Shown piece after piece: positions 8,170 through 17,766 of a stretch of DNA of 54,370 nucleotides (its first letter is position 1; each line of letters starts with the position of its first letter). Where the stretch lies: contig SVBX01000023.1 of NCBI GenBank assembly GCA_015058655.1, positions 1 through 54,370 on the forward strand. Reading direction: 5' to 3'. The translations under genes and the position numbers were made by a program. Source of the DNA: Pseudoselenomonas ruminantium. Its GTDB lineage: Bacteria > Bacillota > Negativicutes > Selenomonadales > Selenomonadaceae. Under the pieces are notes generated by a model. The model saw only the letters and a program-made list of their open reading frames with translations, did not search any database and had not been told where the DNA came from.

Positions 8170-8778
8170 ATGAAGAGTTTTGCAAGCGGAATATCAGGCA
8201 AGTGGCTGGCAGCCTGCTTTTTGGCAGGGGCCATGCTGATGGTGGCAGGTTGTGACCAGGGACAGGGAGCAGGCACTTCCTCAGGTTCTTCCGGCACAGT
8301 CACCGCCGTGCAGGAAAAGCAGGAGGTAAAGGCTGAGAAGCAGGAAAAGAAGCAGGCTGAGCCGCAGGAAGTGACTACCAGTGTCTACTATCCCAACGCT
8401 GATGGCACCAAGCTCATAGCCGTCAAGCGCAAGATTACGGCAGTTTCTGCTGAGGACAAGTACGCTGCGGCCATCAAGTCCCTTATGCAGGGGACCAAGG
8501 AAAAGAACCAGTCCGTCATTATTCCCAAGCAGGCCAAGCTCCGCAGCGTGAAGCTGGAAGGCGGCGTGGCCAAGGTGGATTTCTCCAAGGATTTGGTGAA
8601 GCACTTCGTGGGCGGCTCCACCGGAGAGGAAATGTTGGTGGGCTCCATTGTGAACACGCTGACAGAGTTCCCCGAAGTGAAGCAGGTTCAGATACTCATA
8701 GAGGGCAGCCCTGTGGAGACTATCGCCGGGCACATGGATCTCAGCACGCCCCTTTCCCGCATGAAGGATTTGCTCTGA
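8170..8778 (+). CDS. GerMN-domain lipoprotein
   Basis: The protein has 202 residues with a lipobox (MVAGC, Cys near 29), a Gln/Lys/Glu-rich linker (about 35-65) and one GerMN domain (about 70-200; TTSVYYPNADGTKLI, AKVDFSKDL, GSIVNTLTEFPEVKQVQILIEG). GerMN domains were named from the spore germination protein GerM but are widespread in non-sporulating envelopes. Position 19 bases after an amidase gene suggests an envelope or wall role. The precise function is unknown. Confidence 0.85.
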   Translation: MKSFASGISGKWLAACFLAGAMLMVAGCDQGQGAGTSSGSSGTVTAVQEKQEVKAEKQEKKQAEPQEVTTSVYYPNADGTKLIAVKRKITAVSAEDKYAAAIKSLMQGTKEKNQSVIIPKQAKLRSVKLEGGVAKVDFSKDLVKHFVGGSTGEEMLVGSIVNTLTEFPEVKQVQILIEGSPVETIAGHMDLSTPLSRMKDLL

Positions 8779-8811
8779 AAGGGTTATTGATTTTTTGACT
8801 TTTTATGCTGT

Positions 8812-8850
8812 AAGCGCACAGAATTGCTTGTAATTCTGTGCGCTTTGTGT
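8812..8850 (+). terminator. Terminator after the GerMN gene
   Basis: Perfect 14-bp arms (AAGCGCACAGAATT at 8812-8825 and its complement at 8832-8845) are followed by a T-rich tail. TTGTAA (8828) and TATGCT (8851), 17 bp apart, could form the tig promoter overlapping this hairpin. Confidence 0.8.
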
Positions 8851-8919
8851 TATGCTTTATAAAGTATGGCTACAAGTAGCCTTATTTGAAATGGATAAAA
8901 CAGGAGGTCATTTTAGACA

Positions 8920-10209
8920 ATGAAAGTTACGGCAGAAAACGGAGAGAACCAGCAGGTCACTCTGACTATTGAAGTTGAGGCAGCAGAGGTTGCAAAGGCT
9001 GAGGAGCGCGCCTGCAAGCGTCTGGCTAACCGTGTGAATATTCCCGGCTTCCGCAAGGGCAAGGCTCCCAAGAGAATCGTGGAGAACCACCTGGGCAAGG
9101 AATATGTGCTCCAGGAAGCTTTCGACAGCTTCCTTGGCCCCCAGTCTCTTGATGAGGCTTTCAAGGAGCAGAATATCGTGCCCGTCACCCGTCCCGAGGT
9201 TGAGATCGTGACCCTGGAAGAGGGCAAGGACCTGGTATTCAAGGCTACCGTCACCCCGCGTCCTGAGGTCAAGCTTGGCGAGTACAAGGGCCTGCACATC
9301 GAGAAGGTTGTGGACGAGGTCAAGGACGAGGATGTTGAGAAGCAGCTGAAGAACATGCAGGAGCGCCAGGGCACGATGGTGGATGCTCCCGAAGGTTCTG
9401 AGGTGCAGGATGGCGATTTCATCACTCTCGACTTCGATGGCTCCGTTGATGGAGTGGCTTTCGAGGGCGGCAAGGGCCAGGATTATCCCCTGCAGATCGG
9501 TTCCGGCAGCTTCATCCCTGGCTTCGAGGATCAGCTCATCGGTGCCAAGGTCGAGGAAGAGCGCGATGTGAATGTGACTTTCCCCGAGGAGTACCATGCC
9601 AAGGATCTGGCCGGCAAGGCTGCTGTGTTCAAGTGCAAGATCCACAGCATCAAGCGCAAGGAACTGCCTGCTTTGGACGATGAGCTCGCCAAGAAGGTCA
9701 GCAAGTTCGAGACTCTCGAGGAGCTCCGTGCAGATGTCCGCAAGAATCTGGAGGAGAATGCAGAGCGCAAGGCTGAGAACGATCAGCGCACCGCTGTCAT
9801 CGAGAAGGCCAGCGAGAACATCACCGTGGATATCCCTGCTGTGATGATTGACAACCGCGTGACTGCCATGATCCAGGAAATGTCCATGCGCCTTGAGCAG
9901 CAGGGCATGAAGATGGAGCAGTATCTCCAGTTCGCTGGCACAGATATTGCAAAGATCAGGGAGGATTATCGGGAGACCGCGGAGAAGAATGTACGCACGG
10001 ATCTGATGCTGGAGGAAGTTGCCAAGGCTGAGGACATCAAGGTTGAGGGCAAGGATCTTGACCAGGAAGTTGCTATGATGGCCATGCAGTATGGCGCTAC
10101 CCCGAAGCAGATTCAGAAGATTATCAAGGAACAGGGACGCCTGGGCGATCTGGCTGCCACCGTACTCCGCAAGAAGACGGCGCAGTTCATCATTGACAGC
10201 ATTGCCTGA
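8920..10209 (+). CDS. tig: Trigger factor chaperone
   Basis: This 429-residue ribosome-associated chaperone and peptidyl-prolyl isomerase catches nascent chains at the exit tunnel. The N-terminal domain holds the ribosome-binding signature [16 protein letters not shown] (residues about 44-59). The FKBP-like PPIase domain spans about 150-240 ([26 protein letters not shown]), and the rest is the helical substrate cradle. ATG 8920 follows AGGAGG. The order tig-clpP-clpX-lon is the classic quality-control block. Confidence 0.98.
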   Translation: MKVTAENGENQQVTLTIEVEAAEVAKAEERACKRLANRVNIPGFRKGKAPKRIVENHLGKEYVLQEAFDSFLGPQSLDEAFKEQNIVPVTRPEVEIVTLEEGKDLVFKATVTPRPEVKLGEYKGLHIEKVVDEVKDEDVEKQLKNMQERQGTMVDAPEGSEVQDGDFITLDFDGSVDGVAFEGGKGQDYPLQIGSGSFIPGFEDQLIGAKVEEERDVNVTFPEEYHAKDLAGKAAVFKCKIHSIKRKELPALDDELAKKVSKFETLEELRADVRKNLEENAERKAENDQRTAVIEKASENITVDIPAVMIDNRVTAMIQEMSMRLEQQGMKMEQYLQFAGTDIAKIREDYRETAEKNVRTDLMLEEVAKAEDIKVEGKDLDQEVAMMAMQYGATPKQIQKIIKEQGRLGDLAATVLRKKTAQFIIDSIA

Positions 10210-10250
10210 TCCTTCGTTCAGATTTCTGGTTCCCTAATGGGGGTAGACAA

Positions 10251-10865
10251 ATGAACTATGTACCTATGGTAGTGGAGCGTTCCAGTCGTGGGGAGCGGGC
10301 TTATGATATTTATTCCCGCCTTCTGAAAGACAGGATTATTTTCCTGGGAGGCCCCATCGATGATAATGTAGCTAATTCAGTAGTAGCCCAGTTGCTCTTC
10401 TTGGAGTCGGAGGATCCTGACAAGGACATCCATCTCTACATCAACAGCCCGGGCGGCGTGGTGACAGCAGGTCTTGCCATCTACGATACCATGCAGTATA
10501 TCAAGCCGGATGTATCCACTATCTGCATTGGGCAGGCAGCCAGTATGGGATCGCTCCTGCTGGCTGCCGGTGCCAAGGGCAAGCGCTACGCCTTGCCGCT
10601 GGCTCGCATCATGATCCATCAGCCCTTGGGCGGCGCCCAGGGCCAGTCCACGGACATCCAGATACAGGCCAAGGAAATCCTGCGCCTGCGCGAAGTGGGC
10701 AATGATATCCTGATGCGTCATACTGGACAGGACAGGGACAAGATCAATCAGGACACCGAGCGCGATAACTTCATGAGTGCCGAGGAAGCCAAGGCTTACG
10801 GACTCATTGATGAAGTTATCAATCGTCCCAAGAAAGCGGCTGCTAAGAAAGCCACCAAGGAATAG
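10251..10865 (+). CDS. clpP: ATP-dependent Clp protease proteolytic subunit
   Basis: This 204-residue serine peptidase forms the double heptamer barrel that degrades proteins unfolded by ClpX or ClpA/C. The catalytic triad is visible as S98 (GQAASMGS), H123 (MIHQPLGG) and D172. No signal peptide is present, only the short N-terminal propeptide region usual for ClpP. Eleven bases separate it from clpX, so the two are co-transcribed. Confidence 0.98.
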   Translation: MNYVPMVVERSSRGERAYDIYSRLLKDRIIFLGGPIDDNVANSVVAQLLFLESEDPDKDIHLYINSPGGVVTAGLAIYDTMQYIKPDVSTICIGQAASMGSLLLAAGAKGKRYALPLARIMIHQPLGGAQGQSTDIQIQAKEILRLREVGNDILMRHTGQDRDKINQDTERDNFMSAEEAKAYGLIDEVINRPKKAAAKKATKE

Positions 10866-10876
10866 GAGGTGATGTC

Positions 10877-12142
10877 ATGCTGAAGTTTGGGGATGACAAG
10901 GGCCAGCTGAAGTGCTCCTTCTGTGGCAAGACCCAGGAACAGGTGAGAAAACTTGTAGCTGGGCCGGGAGTATACATATGTGATGAATGCATCGAGCTTT
11001 GCAACGAAATCATCGAGGAAGAGTTCAGCGAAGATGTAGAGGTAGAGCTCAAGGACGTCCCGAAACCGAAGGACATCCGTGCTATTCTTGATCAGTATGT
11101 CATTGGCCAGGAAGAGGCGAAGAAGTCCCTCTCCGTGGCTGTGTATAACCATTACAAGCGTGTCAATTCAGGACAGGGCAAGAGCGACGATGTGGAACTG
11201 CAAAAATCCAATATCCTCATGCTTGGGCCTACCGGCAGCGGCAAGACGCTGCTGGCGCAGACTCTGGCGAGGATACTGAAGGTTCCCTTCGCCATTGCGG
11301 ATGCGACTGCCCTTACGGAAGCAGGCTATGTGGGCGAGGATGTAGAGAACATCCTCCTGAAGCTCATACAGGCTGCGGATTACGATGTGGAAAAAGCGGA
11401 GCGTGGCATTATCTATATCGACGAAATAGACAAGATTGCCCGCAAATCTGAAAATCCCTCCATCACCCGTGATGTGTCAGGCGAAGGCGTCCAGCAGGCC
11501 CTGCTGAAAATCCTGGAGGGGACTACCGCTTCCGTGCCGCCTCAGGGCGGACGCAAGCATCCCCATCAGGAGCTCATCCAGATTGATACCACAAATATCC
11601 TCTTTATTTGCGGCGGCGCTTTTGATGGAATCGAGAAGGTCATTGAAGCGCGTCTGGGACAGAAGCAGATGGGCTTCGGAGCAGCTATCAAGTCCAAGAA
11701 GCAGAGAAATATAGGCGAGACTTTAAGCAAGGTATTGCCGGAGGATTTGCTCAAGAATGGGCTCATCCCAGAGTTTATCGGCCGTCTGCCTATTGTGGTG
11801 ACTCTGGACTCCCTGGATGAGGACGCTTTGGTGAGCATCCTCACCAAGCCCAAAAACGCATTGGTCAAGCAGTACCAGCGCCTTCTGGAAATGGATGGGG
11901 TGAAGCTTTCCTTTGAGGAGGAGGCTTTGCGCCATATAGCCAAGGAGGCCTTGAAGCGCAAGACTGGTGCCAGGGGACTGCGCTCTATTCTGGAGAGCAT
12001 CATGCGCAATGTCATGTACGAGATTCCTTCTGTGGAAGGCGTTTCTGCCTGCAAGGTCACCAAGGAGGCCATCACGGCGCGCAAGGATCCTGTTCTCACC
12101 ATTGCTAAGTCCGGTCAGGACAAAAAAGAAGAATCTGCCTGA
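10877..12142 (+). CDS. clpX: ClpX unfoldase (ATPase subunit of ClpXP)
   Basis: This 421-residue AAA+ unfoldase feeds substrates to ClpP. The N-terminal C4 zinc-binding domain (CSFC...CDEC) occupies residues 12-45. Walker A GPTGSGKT lies near 120, Walker [11 protein letters not shown] near 180, and a ClpP-docking IGF-like loop lies in the 260s (QKQMGFGA). ATG 10877 follows AGGAGGTGATG. A terminator separates it from lon. Confidence 0.98.
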   Translation: MLKFGDDKGQLKCSFCGKTQEQVRKLVAGPGVYICDECIELCNEIIEEEFSEDVEVELKDVPKPKDIRAILDQYVIGQEEAKKSLSVAVYNHYKRVNSGQGKSDDVELQKSNILMLGPTGSGKTLLAQTLARILKVPFAIADATALTEAGYVGEDVENILLKLIQAADYDVEKAERGIIYIDEIDKIARKSENPSITRDVSGEGVQQALLKILEGTTASVPPQGGRKHPHQELIQIDTTNILFICGGAFDGIEKVIEARLGQKQMGFGAAIKSKKQRNIGETLSKVLPEDLLKNGLIPEFIGRLPIVVTLDSLDEDALVSILTKPKNALVKQYQRLLEMDGVKLSFEEEALRHIAKEALKRKTGARGLRSILESIMRNVMYEIPSVEGVSACKVTKEAITARKDPVLTIAKSGQDKKEESA

Positions 12143-12156
12143 TGGGCAGGACTAAT

Positions 12157-12187
12157 GGATAAGGCGCTGCCTGAGCAGCGCCTTATC
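12157..12187 (+). terminator. Terminator between clpX and lon
   Basis: The arms ATAAGGCGCTG and CAGCGCCTTAT surround a 6-nt loop, followed by a short T/A-rich tail. Confidence 0.7.
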
Positions 12188-12218
12188 TTAATATATATTG
12201 GATTTAGGAGGAATGACA

Positions 12219-14534
12219 ATGGCAGAGACAAGAACGCTGCCGGTGCTTCCCTTGCGGGGCATGACGGTCTTTCCGTACATGATCATACATCTGGATGTGG
12301 CCAGGGACCGTTCCATGGCGGCCCTGGAGCAGGCCATGGTGGGGGACAGGAGAATACTCCTGGTTGCCCAGCGTGACGCGGAGATTGAGTCTCCGGAGGA
12401 AAAAGATCTTTATGAAACTGGCACCATCGCTGAGGTGCGCCAGCTTATCAAGATGCCGGGCGGTACCATGCGAGTATTGGTAGAGGGACTGGTGCGCGGT
12501 GTCATAGAAGGATTCCAGGCCATGGAAACCTATGATGAGGTGGCAGTGACTGCCTATGAGGATGAGCAGCAGGATACTTCTCTGGAAATGGAAGCCCTTT
12601 CCCGCGGTGTCAGCCATGAATTCGAGGAGTGGGTCAAGCTCTCGAAAAAAATCCCGGCAGAAACTTTGGTGTCTGTGGCCATCATAGATGATGCCGGCAG
12701 GCTGGCTGACCTGATTGCCAGCCATTTGAACCTCAAGGTAGAAACCAAGCAGGAATTGCTTTCCTGCATAGATATCAAGTCCCGCCTGGAAAAGCTCTAT
12801 GGCGTCCTGGCCCATGAAATCGAGCTCATGAAGATGGAGCAGAAGATTGGGGTCCAGGTGCGCAAGCAGATGGAGAAAATCCAGAAGGATTATTACCTGC
12901 GGGAGCAGATCAAGGCCATTCACAAGGAATTGGGAGACAAGGATGAACGCACCAGCGAAATAGAGGAATACAGGAAGCGGCTGGAAGAAGGGGAGTATCC
13001 TGAGAAGGTCAGGGAAACTGTTGAAAAGGAGCTCAAGCGTCTGGATGGCATGAACAATATGAACTCTGAGACCAGCGTCATCCGCAATTATCTGGACTGG
13101 CTTTTAGATCTGCCCTGGTGCAAGGAATCCGAGCTGCACACAGATATCAATGAGGCCAAGCGGGTGCTTGACCATGATCACTATGGGCTCACCAAGGTAA
13201 AGGACAGGATTCTCGACTATCTGGCAGTGCAGCAGCTGGCCGATGACAAGCGAGCGCCTATCCTCTGCCTGGTAGGTCCTCCCGGCGTGGGCAAGACTTC
13301 TCTGGCGGCCTCCGTGGCAAGGGCTACGGGTCGTGAGTTCGTCCGCGCTTCCCTGGGAGGAATCCGGGACGAGGCAGAAATCAGGGGGCACCGCCGCACT
13401 TATGTGGGAGCCATGCCCGGACGCATCATCGAAAGCCTCAGGCATACAGGGACGAAGAACCCTGTGTTCCTGCTGGATGAAGTGGACAAGCTGGGCAACG
13501 ACTACCGCGGGGATCCTGCGGCAGCCCTGCTGGAGGTGCTGGACCCTGCCCAGAACAACACTTTCAGCGACCACTATATAGAACTGCCCTTCGACCTGTC
13601 CAAGGTCATGTGGATCATAACAGCCAACAATCTCAGCAATATTCCCAGGGCCCTGCGTGACCGCATGGAGGTCATCACCCTTTCCAGCTATACAGAAATC
13701 GAGAAGCTGGAGATAGCCAAGCGCTATCTGCTGGGGCGCCAGCGGACGGAGAACGGCCTCAAGGGAAAGGATATTTCCCTCAGTACCACGGTGCTTCAGA
13801 AGATAATCCAGGAGTACACTCGCGAGGCTGGTGTCCGCGAGCTGGAGCGCGTCATAGGCCAGGTCTGCCGCAAGGCTGCCCGCAAGATCGTGGAGGGAGA
13901 GGATGCTCCCATCAAGGTCACCAAGACAAACCTCAAAGATTTTCTGGGTCGGGCCAAGTTTTTGGAGACCAAGGCTGAGAAGAAGCCTCAGGTTGGCCTG
14001 GCTACAGGCATGGCCTGGACGGAAGTAGGGGGAGATATCCTGCCCACGGAGGCCACTGTACTGAAAGGCAAGGGCAAGCTCATACTCACGGGCCAGATGG
14101 GAGATGTGATGCAGGAGTCTGCCCAGGCAGGCCTCAGCTACATACGCAGCCGCGCCCAGAAGTTCAAGCTGGAAGATGATTTCTACGAGAAGGATGATAT
14201 ACACATCCACCTGCCGGAGGGGGCAATTCCCAAGGATGGCCCCTCGGCTGGCATTACCATGGCCACCGCCATGATCTCTGCCCTGACAGGCAAGAAAGTC
14301 AGAAGCGATGTGGCTATGACAGGCGAGATTACCCTCAGGGGCAATGTGCTGCCCATCGGCGGCCTGAAAGAAAAAGTGCTGGCCGCCTACCGCGAGGGAA
14401 TGAAGACCATCATCCTGCCCAAGGAAAATGAGCGCGATATCGAGGATATTCCCGAGAATGTGAGGGAGAAGCTGGAGTTCGTGCCCGTGGAGCATATGGA
14501 CGAGGTGCTGGCGACGGCGTTATACGAAAAGTGA
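12219..14534 (+). CDS. lon: ATP-dependent Lon protease
   Basis: This 771-residue LonA protease degrades misfolded and regulatory proteins in the cytosol. The N-terminal LON substrate domain spans about 1-200. The AAA+ module has Walker A GPPGVGKT near 348 and Walker [11 protein letters not shown] near 415. The C-terminal protease domain has the Ser-Lys dyad in [10 protein letters not shown] and in the [14 protein letters not shown] segment. ATG 12219 was chosen because AGGAGG sits seven bases upstream; an in-frame ATG at 12213 is too close to it. Confidence 0.98.
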   Translation: MAETRTLPVLPLRGMTVFPYMIIHLDVARDRSMAALEQAMVGDRRILLVAQRDAEIESPEEKDLYETGTIAEVRQLIKMPGGTMRVLVEGLVRGVIEGFQAMETYDEVAVTAYEDEQQDTSLEMEALSRGVSHEFEEWVKLSKKIPAETLVSVAIIDDAGRLADLIASHLNLKVETKQELLSCIDIKSRLEKLYGVLAHEIELMKMEQKIGVQVRKQMEKIQKDYYLREQIKAIHKELGDKDERTSEIEEYRKRLEEGEYPEKVRETVEKELKRLDGMNNMNSETSVIRNYLDWLLDLPWCKESELHTDINEAKRVLDHDHYGLTKVKDRILDYLAVQQLADDKRAPILCLVGPPGVGKTSLAASVARATGREFVRASLGGIRDEAEIRGHRRTYVGAMPGRIIESLRHTGTKNPVFLLDEVDKLGNDYRGDPAAALLEVLDPAQNNTFSDHYIELPFDLSKVMWIITANNLSNIPRALRDRMEVITLSSYTEIEKLEIAKRYLLGRQRTENGLKGKDISLSTTVLQKIIQEYTREAGVRELERVIGQVCRKAARKIVEGEDAPIKVTKTNLKDFLGRAKFLETKAEKKPQVGLATGMAWTEVGGDILPTEATVLKGKGKLILTGQMGDVMQESAQAGLSYIRSRAQKFKLEDDFYEKDDIHIHLPEGAIPKDGPSAGITMATAMISALTGKKVRSDVAMTGEITLRGNVLPIGGLKEKVLAAYREGMKTIILPKENERDIEDIPENVREKLEFVPVEHMDEVLATALYEK

Positions 14535-14540
14535 TATATT

Positions 14541-14674
14541 GCCTTCCCCTTGAGGGGAAGGTGGCAGTCCGACGGACTGACGGATGAGGCGGGAAATCAG
14601 CAGGTTATGCTGGCATGACCTGCTGGAATGCACCTCATCTGCCCTTAGCTGGGCACCTTCCCTCAAGGGGAAGG
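14541..14674. repeat. Imperfect long inverted repeat (MITE-like hairpin)
   Basis: The outer arms GCCTTCCCCTTGAGGGAAGG-like and their complement bracket inner arms GATGAGGC/CACCTCATC and a central hairpin CAGGTTATGCTGGCATGACCTG. The whole 134-bp unit folds back on itself. It sits between lon and engB and ends in TTTTT, so it could double as a terminator. No second copy is seen in this window. Confidence 0.65.
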
Positions 14675-14696
14675 CTTTTTGAAAGGAGTGCCACAA

Positions 14697-15326
14697 ATGG
14701 AAGAAAAGGAGAGCGTAGTCATCACGCAGGGCAAATACATTGCCTCGGCAGTGAAGAGAGAGCAATATCCGGAGGGGAACTTGCCGGAGGTGGTCTTCAT
14801 CGGACGCTCCAATGTAGGCAAGTCTTCCCTGATAAACTCCCTCACCAGAGTCAAGGGGCTGGCCAGGGTTTCTTCCCAGCCTGGCAAGACTCAGACCATC
14901 AATTTCTATGAGCTGGGGGCAAAGCTGGAAGGGGCAGAGGAGCGCAAGTCTTTTTATCTCGTGGATCTGCCGGGATATGGCTACGCCAAGACCGGCAAGG
15001 AAAAGCGCAAGCTATGGTCAAAGTTCATCGAAGAATATCTGCTGACTTCGGAAAATCTGCAGTTCGTATGCCAGCTCATTGACATACGCCACGAGCCCAT
15101 GGCTTCTGATGTGGACATGTTCAAGTGGCTGGTGGAGAACAATATCCCTGTGCTGATCGTGGCTACCAAGGCAGATAAGATAGGCAAGAATGCCAGGCAG
15201 AAACAGATAGCCATCATAAAGCGGGCACTGGGGGTGGCAGAACTCTCTGTGCTGCCCTATTCTTCGTTGAAAAATGAAGGGCGTTCAGATTTGCTTGACG
15301 TGATTGCTTCTGTTTTGGTAGAATAA
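14697..15326 (+). CDS. engB: Ribosome biogenesis GTPase EngB/YsxC
   Basis: This 209-residue TrmE-Era-EngA-EngB family GTPase is needed for assembly of the 50S subunit. G1 is GRSNVGKSSL (about 34-43), G3 is DLPGYGYA near 90, G4 is TKADK near 158, and a G5-like segment follows. ATG 14697 follows GAAAGGAG. It lies downstream of lon, as in many Firmicutes, but a hairpin repeat intervenes. Confidence 0.96.
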   Translation: MEEKESVVITQGKYIASAVKREQYPEGNLPEVVFIGRSNVGKSSLINSLTRVKGLARVSSQPGKTQTINFYELGAKLEGAEERKSFYLVDLPGYGYAKTGKEKRKLWSKFIEEYLLTSENLQFVCQLIDIRHEPMASDVDMFKWLVENNIPVLIVATKADKIGKNARQKQIAIIKRALGVAELSVLPYSSLKNEGRSDLLDVIASVLVE

Positions 15327-15333
15327 GTATAAA
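15304..15333 (+). promoter_or_regulatory. Candidate ahbA promoter
   Basis: TTGCTT (15304-15309) and TATAAA (15328-15333) are 18 bp apart. The dyad at 15338-15354 lies at about the transcription start. Confidence 0.4.
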
Positions 15334-15337
15334 GAAT

Positions 15338-15354
15338 TGTGAATCGGATTCACA
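15338..15354. promoter_or_regulatory. Crp/Fnr-type dyad upstream of ahbA
   Basis: A perfect palindrome, TGTGAATC-G-GATTCACA, holds TGTGA and TCACA half-sites separated by 7 bp. It lies just after a TATAAA-type -10 box and 39 bases before the siroheme decarboxylase gene, where a bound regulator would block transcription. Confidence 0.5.
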
Positions 15355-15393
15355 TTCAGCTTAGACAGGGATTCTGCCGGGGAGGGATAGATA

Positions 15394-15849
15394 ATGGAGC
15401 TTACGGCCTTTGACAAGGATTTGCTCAATCTCTTGCAGGGACATCTGCCAGTGTGCAGCCGCCCTTTTGCAAAACTGGCCCGGGAACTGGGAACAGAGGA
15501 GGCAGTGGTGCTTCAGCGGGTGCAGAAATTAAAAGCAGACGGTTGCTTGCGCCGCATCGGAACCTTTTTCGATTCTAACAGATTGGGATATCACGGTACC
15601 TTGGTAGCCCTCAAGGTGGCGCCGGAGCACATCGCCGAGGTGGCAGACGTTATCAATGGCTATCCTGGTGCCACCCATAACTATGAGCGTGAGGGCAAAT
15701 ATAACCTGTGGTTCACCTTGCTGACGCCCAGCGAGCAGCAGGAAAAGACCATAATCTCAGAAGTGAGGAACTTGCCCGGGGTGGAGGATGTGCTGAACCT
15801 CAAGGCACACAAAAAATACAAGATCAATGTGCAGTTCCAGTTGCAGTAG
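15394..15849 (+). CDS. ahbA: Siroheme decarboxylase subunit (AhbA-like)
   Basis: This 151-residue Lrp/AsnC-fold protein has a helix-turn-helix part at 1-60 (LQRVQKLKADGCLRRIGTFFD) and an AsnC-type ligand domain at 65-148. This pattern belongs to the AhbA/AhbB and NirD/L/G/H family, which removes the acetate carboxyls at C12 and C18 of siroheme to give didecarboxysiroheme, on the alternative route to heme. It pairs with the next gene, 27 bases downstream. No radical-SAM ahbC or ahbD gene is adjacent, so heme or heme d1 as end product is inferred. GGGAGGGA precedes the ATG. Confidence 0.82.
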   Translation: MELTAFDKDLLNLLQGHLPVCSRPFAKLARELGTEEAVVLQRVQKLKADGCLRRIGTFFDSNRLGYHGTLVALKVAPEHIAEVADVINGYPGATHNYEREGKYNLWFTLLTPSEQQEKTIISEVRNLPGVEDVLNLKAHKKYKINVQFQLQ

Positions 15850-15876
15850 TGTCATTGAATCGAGAAAGCAGGGATA

Positions 15877-16365
15877 GTGGTGGCGGAAGTCACAACCTTA
15901 AGCGAGCTGGATAAAAAGATAATCAGGACCTTGCAGGGGGAGTTTCCTCTGGTGGCAGAGCCATACAAGGAAATGGCTGAAGGCATAGGCATCTCCGAGG
16001 AGCTTTTCCTGGAGCGGGTGAAGGCCATGGAGAAGGATAAGAAGATCCGCAAGATGGGAGCAGTGCTGCGCCATAGGGAAGTTGGTTTCAAGGCTAATGT
16101 CCTGGTGGCCTGGATTGTGCCGGGGGAAAGGCTTGACGACATTGCCAGGGCAATGGCCCAAAATCCTGCGGTAACGCACTGCTATGACCGTACCACGGCT
16201 CCTGGCTGGCCCTACAACCTTTACACCATGATTCATGGACGCAGCCGTGAGGAATGCGAGCAGATAGCCCGGGAACTGGGGGAGGAAACCGGCGCCGGGG
16301 AGCGCATCATGCTCTACAGCAAGCGTGAGTGGAAAAAGACCAGCATGAAATATTTTTGCGAGTGA
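15877..16365 (+). CDS. ahbB: Siroheme decarboxylase subunit (AhbB-like)
   Basis: The 162-residue partner of the preceding gene has the same Lrp-like build. The segment KIRKMGAVLRHREVGFKANVLVAWIVP is characteristic of AhbB/NirDLGH proteins, including the arginine and histidine near the active site; YDRTTAPGWPYNLYTMIHG follows in the second domain. The start is GTG 15877, with GTG 15880 also possible. A terminator at 16372 ends the two-gene operon. Confidence 0.85.
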   Translation: MVAEVTTLSELDKKIIRTLQGEFPLVAEPYKEMAEGIGISEELFLERVKAMEKDKKIRKMGAVLRHREVGFKANVLVAWIVPGERLDDIARAMAQNPAVTHCYDRTTAPGWPYNLYTMIHGRSREECEQIARELGEETGAGERIMLYSKREWKKTSMKYFCE

Positions 16366-16371
16366 AGGCAT

Positions 16372-16402
16372 AGACTCTCTGGAATGGAGGGTCTTTTTTT
16401 TT
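16372..16402 (+). terminator. Terminator after ahbB
   Basis: The arms AGACTCTC and GAGGGTCT are followed by nine T residues. Confidence 0.8.
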
Positions 16403-16479
16403 GCGCCTCCATATGTTAAAATGTAAAGCGTGTTTTATTGGATAAAGATATTTGTTTATATTACATGGGAGATGTGCTT

Positions 16480-17667
16480 ATGGTTGACCAGAAGATGTAT
16501 GAGCTTGGAACCAGGAAATCCACCATCAGAGATGTTTTTGAATATGGGCGCCGTCTGGCAGCCCGTGAGGGGGAAGACAAGGTTTTCGATTTCAGTCTGG
16601 GAAATCCTAATGTGCCTGCGCCCGAATACATAAAAGAGGCTGCCTTGGATATACTGCAGTCCATGGAGCCTGCCCAGGTCCATGGCTACACGGTGGCTCC
16701 CGGCGCGCCTACGGTGCGCAAGGCCATCGCCCAGAGCATCAAGGAGCGCTTTGGCTTGGAGATTACGGAAAAGAATCTCTTCATGACAGCCGGAGCTGCT
16801 GCTGCCTGCACCATCTGCTTCAAGGCTCTCTTTGAAGAAGGGGACGAATATCTGACCTTTGCGCCTTTCTTCCCGGAGTACCGTTGCTTTGTGGAGTCGG
16901 TGGGAGGAAAGCTGGTAGTGGTGCCTGCCAGGACCGAAGATTTCCAGATCGACTTTGGGGCGCTGGAAAAATGCCTCAGCTCCCGCACCAAGGCGGTGAT
17001 CGTGAATTCTCCCAACAATCCCAGCGGGGCAGTTTACTCAGAAGCGACTATCAGCCAGCTGGCCGAGGTGTTGCGGAAGAAGGAAAAAGAGTATGGGCAT
17101 CCAATCTTCCTGATCGCAGATGAGCCTTATCGCGAGATTGCCTATGAGGGCTTTGAGGTGCCATATATTCCCAATTACTATGAGAATACCCTGGTCTGCT
17201 ATTCTTACAGCAAATCCTTTTCCCTGCCCGGTGAGCGCATAGGCTATATCATGGTGCCTGATACGGTGGCGGACTTTCAGCAGGTCTATGGGGCCATTGC
17301 GGGAGCGGCCCGCGTGCTGACCCATGTCAATGCGCCTTCTCTCTGGCAGCTGGTCATAGCCCGCTGCGCAGGGCGTCCCTCGGATATCAGCACCTATCGC
17401 GAAAATGGCCAGCTGCTCTACCAGGGGCTCATCGAGGCAGGCTTCGAGTGCGTGAAGCCGCAGGGGGCATTCTATCTCTTCCCCAAGGCCTTGGAGGAAG
17501 ATGACTACGCCTTTTGCGAGCGGGCCAGGAAGTACGGCTTGCTGCTGGTGCCTGGCGCAGATTTCGGCTGTCCCGGCTACTTCCGCGCTGCGTACTGCAT
17601 CAAGACAGATACCATTCGCCGTTCGCTGCCTCTTTTCAAGAAGCTGGCAGAGGAGTACAAAAAGTAA
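16480..17667 (+). CDS. Class I/II PLP-dependent aminotransferase
   Basis: This 395-residue fold-type I aminotransferase of the aspartate aminotransferase superfamily transfers an amino group between an amino acid and a 2-oxoacid in the cytosol. It shows NSPNNPSGAVY (cofactor/substrate contact, about 170), ADEPYREIAYEG (about 205), the PLP-lysine in SYSKSFSLPGERIGY (about 240), and a C-terminal arginine in YFRAAYC. ATG 16480 has GGGAGA eight bases upstream; ATG 16465 is an alternative. Substrate specificity is not predictable. It lies alone between two terminators. Confidence 0.9.
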   Translation: MVDQKMYELGTRKSTIRDVFEYGRRLAAREGEDKVFDFSLGNPNVPAPEYIKEAALDILQSMEPAQVHGYTVAPGAPTVRKAIAQSIKERFGLEITEKNLFMTAGAAAACTICFKALFEEGDEYLTFAPFFPEYRCFVESVGGKLVVVPARTEDFQIDFGALEKCLSSRTKAVIVNSPNNPSGAVYSEATISQLAEVLRKKEKEYGHPIFLIADEPYREIAYEGFEVPYIPNYYENTLVCYSYSKSFSLPGERIGYIMVPDTVADFQQVYGAIAGAARVLTHVNAPSLWQLVIARCAGRPSDISTYRENGQLLYQGLIEAGFECVKPQGAFYLFPKALEEDDYAFCERARKYGLLLVPGADFGCPGYFRAAYCIKTDTIRRSLPLFKKLAEEYKK

Positions 17668-17685
17668 AAATTCAACTGTTTTGCG

Positions 17686-17716
17686 AACCACCCTTTACAT
17701 GAGGGTGGTTTCTTTA
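17686..17716 (+). terminator. Terminator after the aminotransferase gene
   Basis: The arms AACCACCC and GGGTGGTT surround a 9-nt loop, followed by TCTTTAT. Confidence 0.7.
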
Positions 17717-17766
17717 TATCATAGTGACAATGAGTTTGTTTGTGTATTATGGAGGTATAGCAGTAA

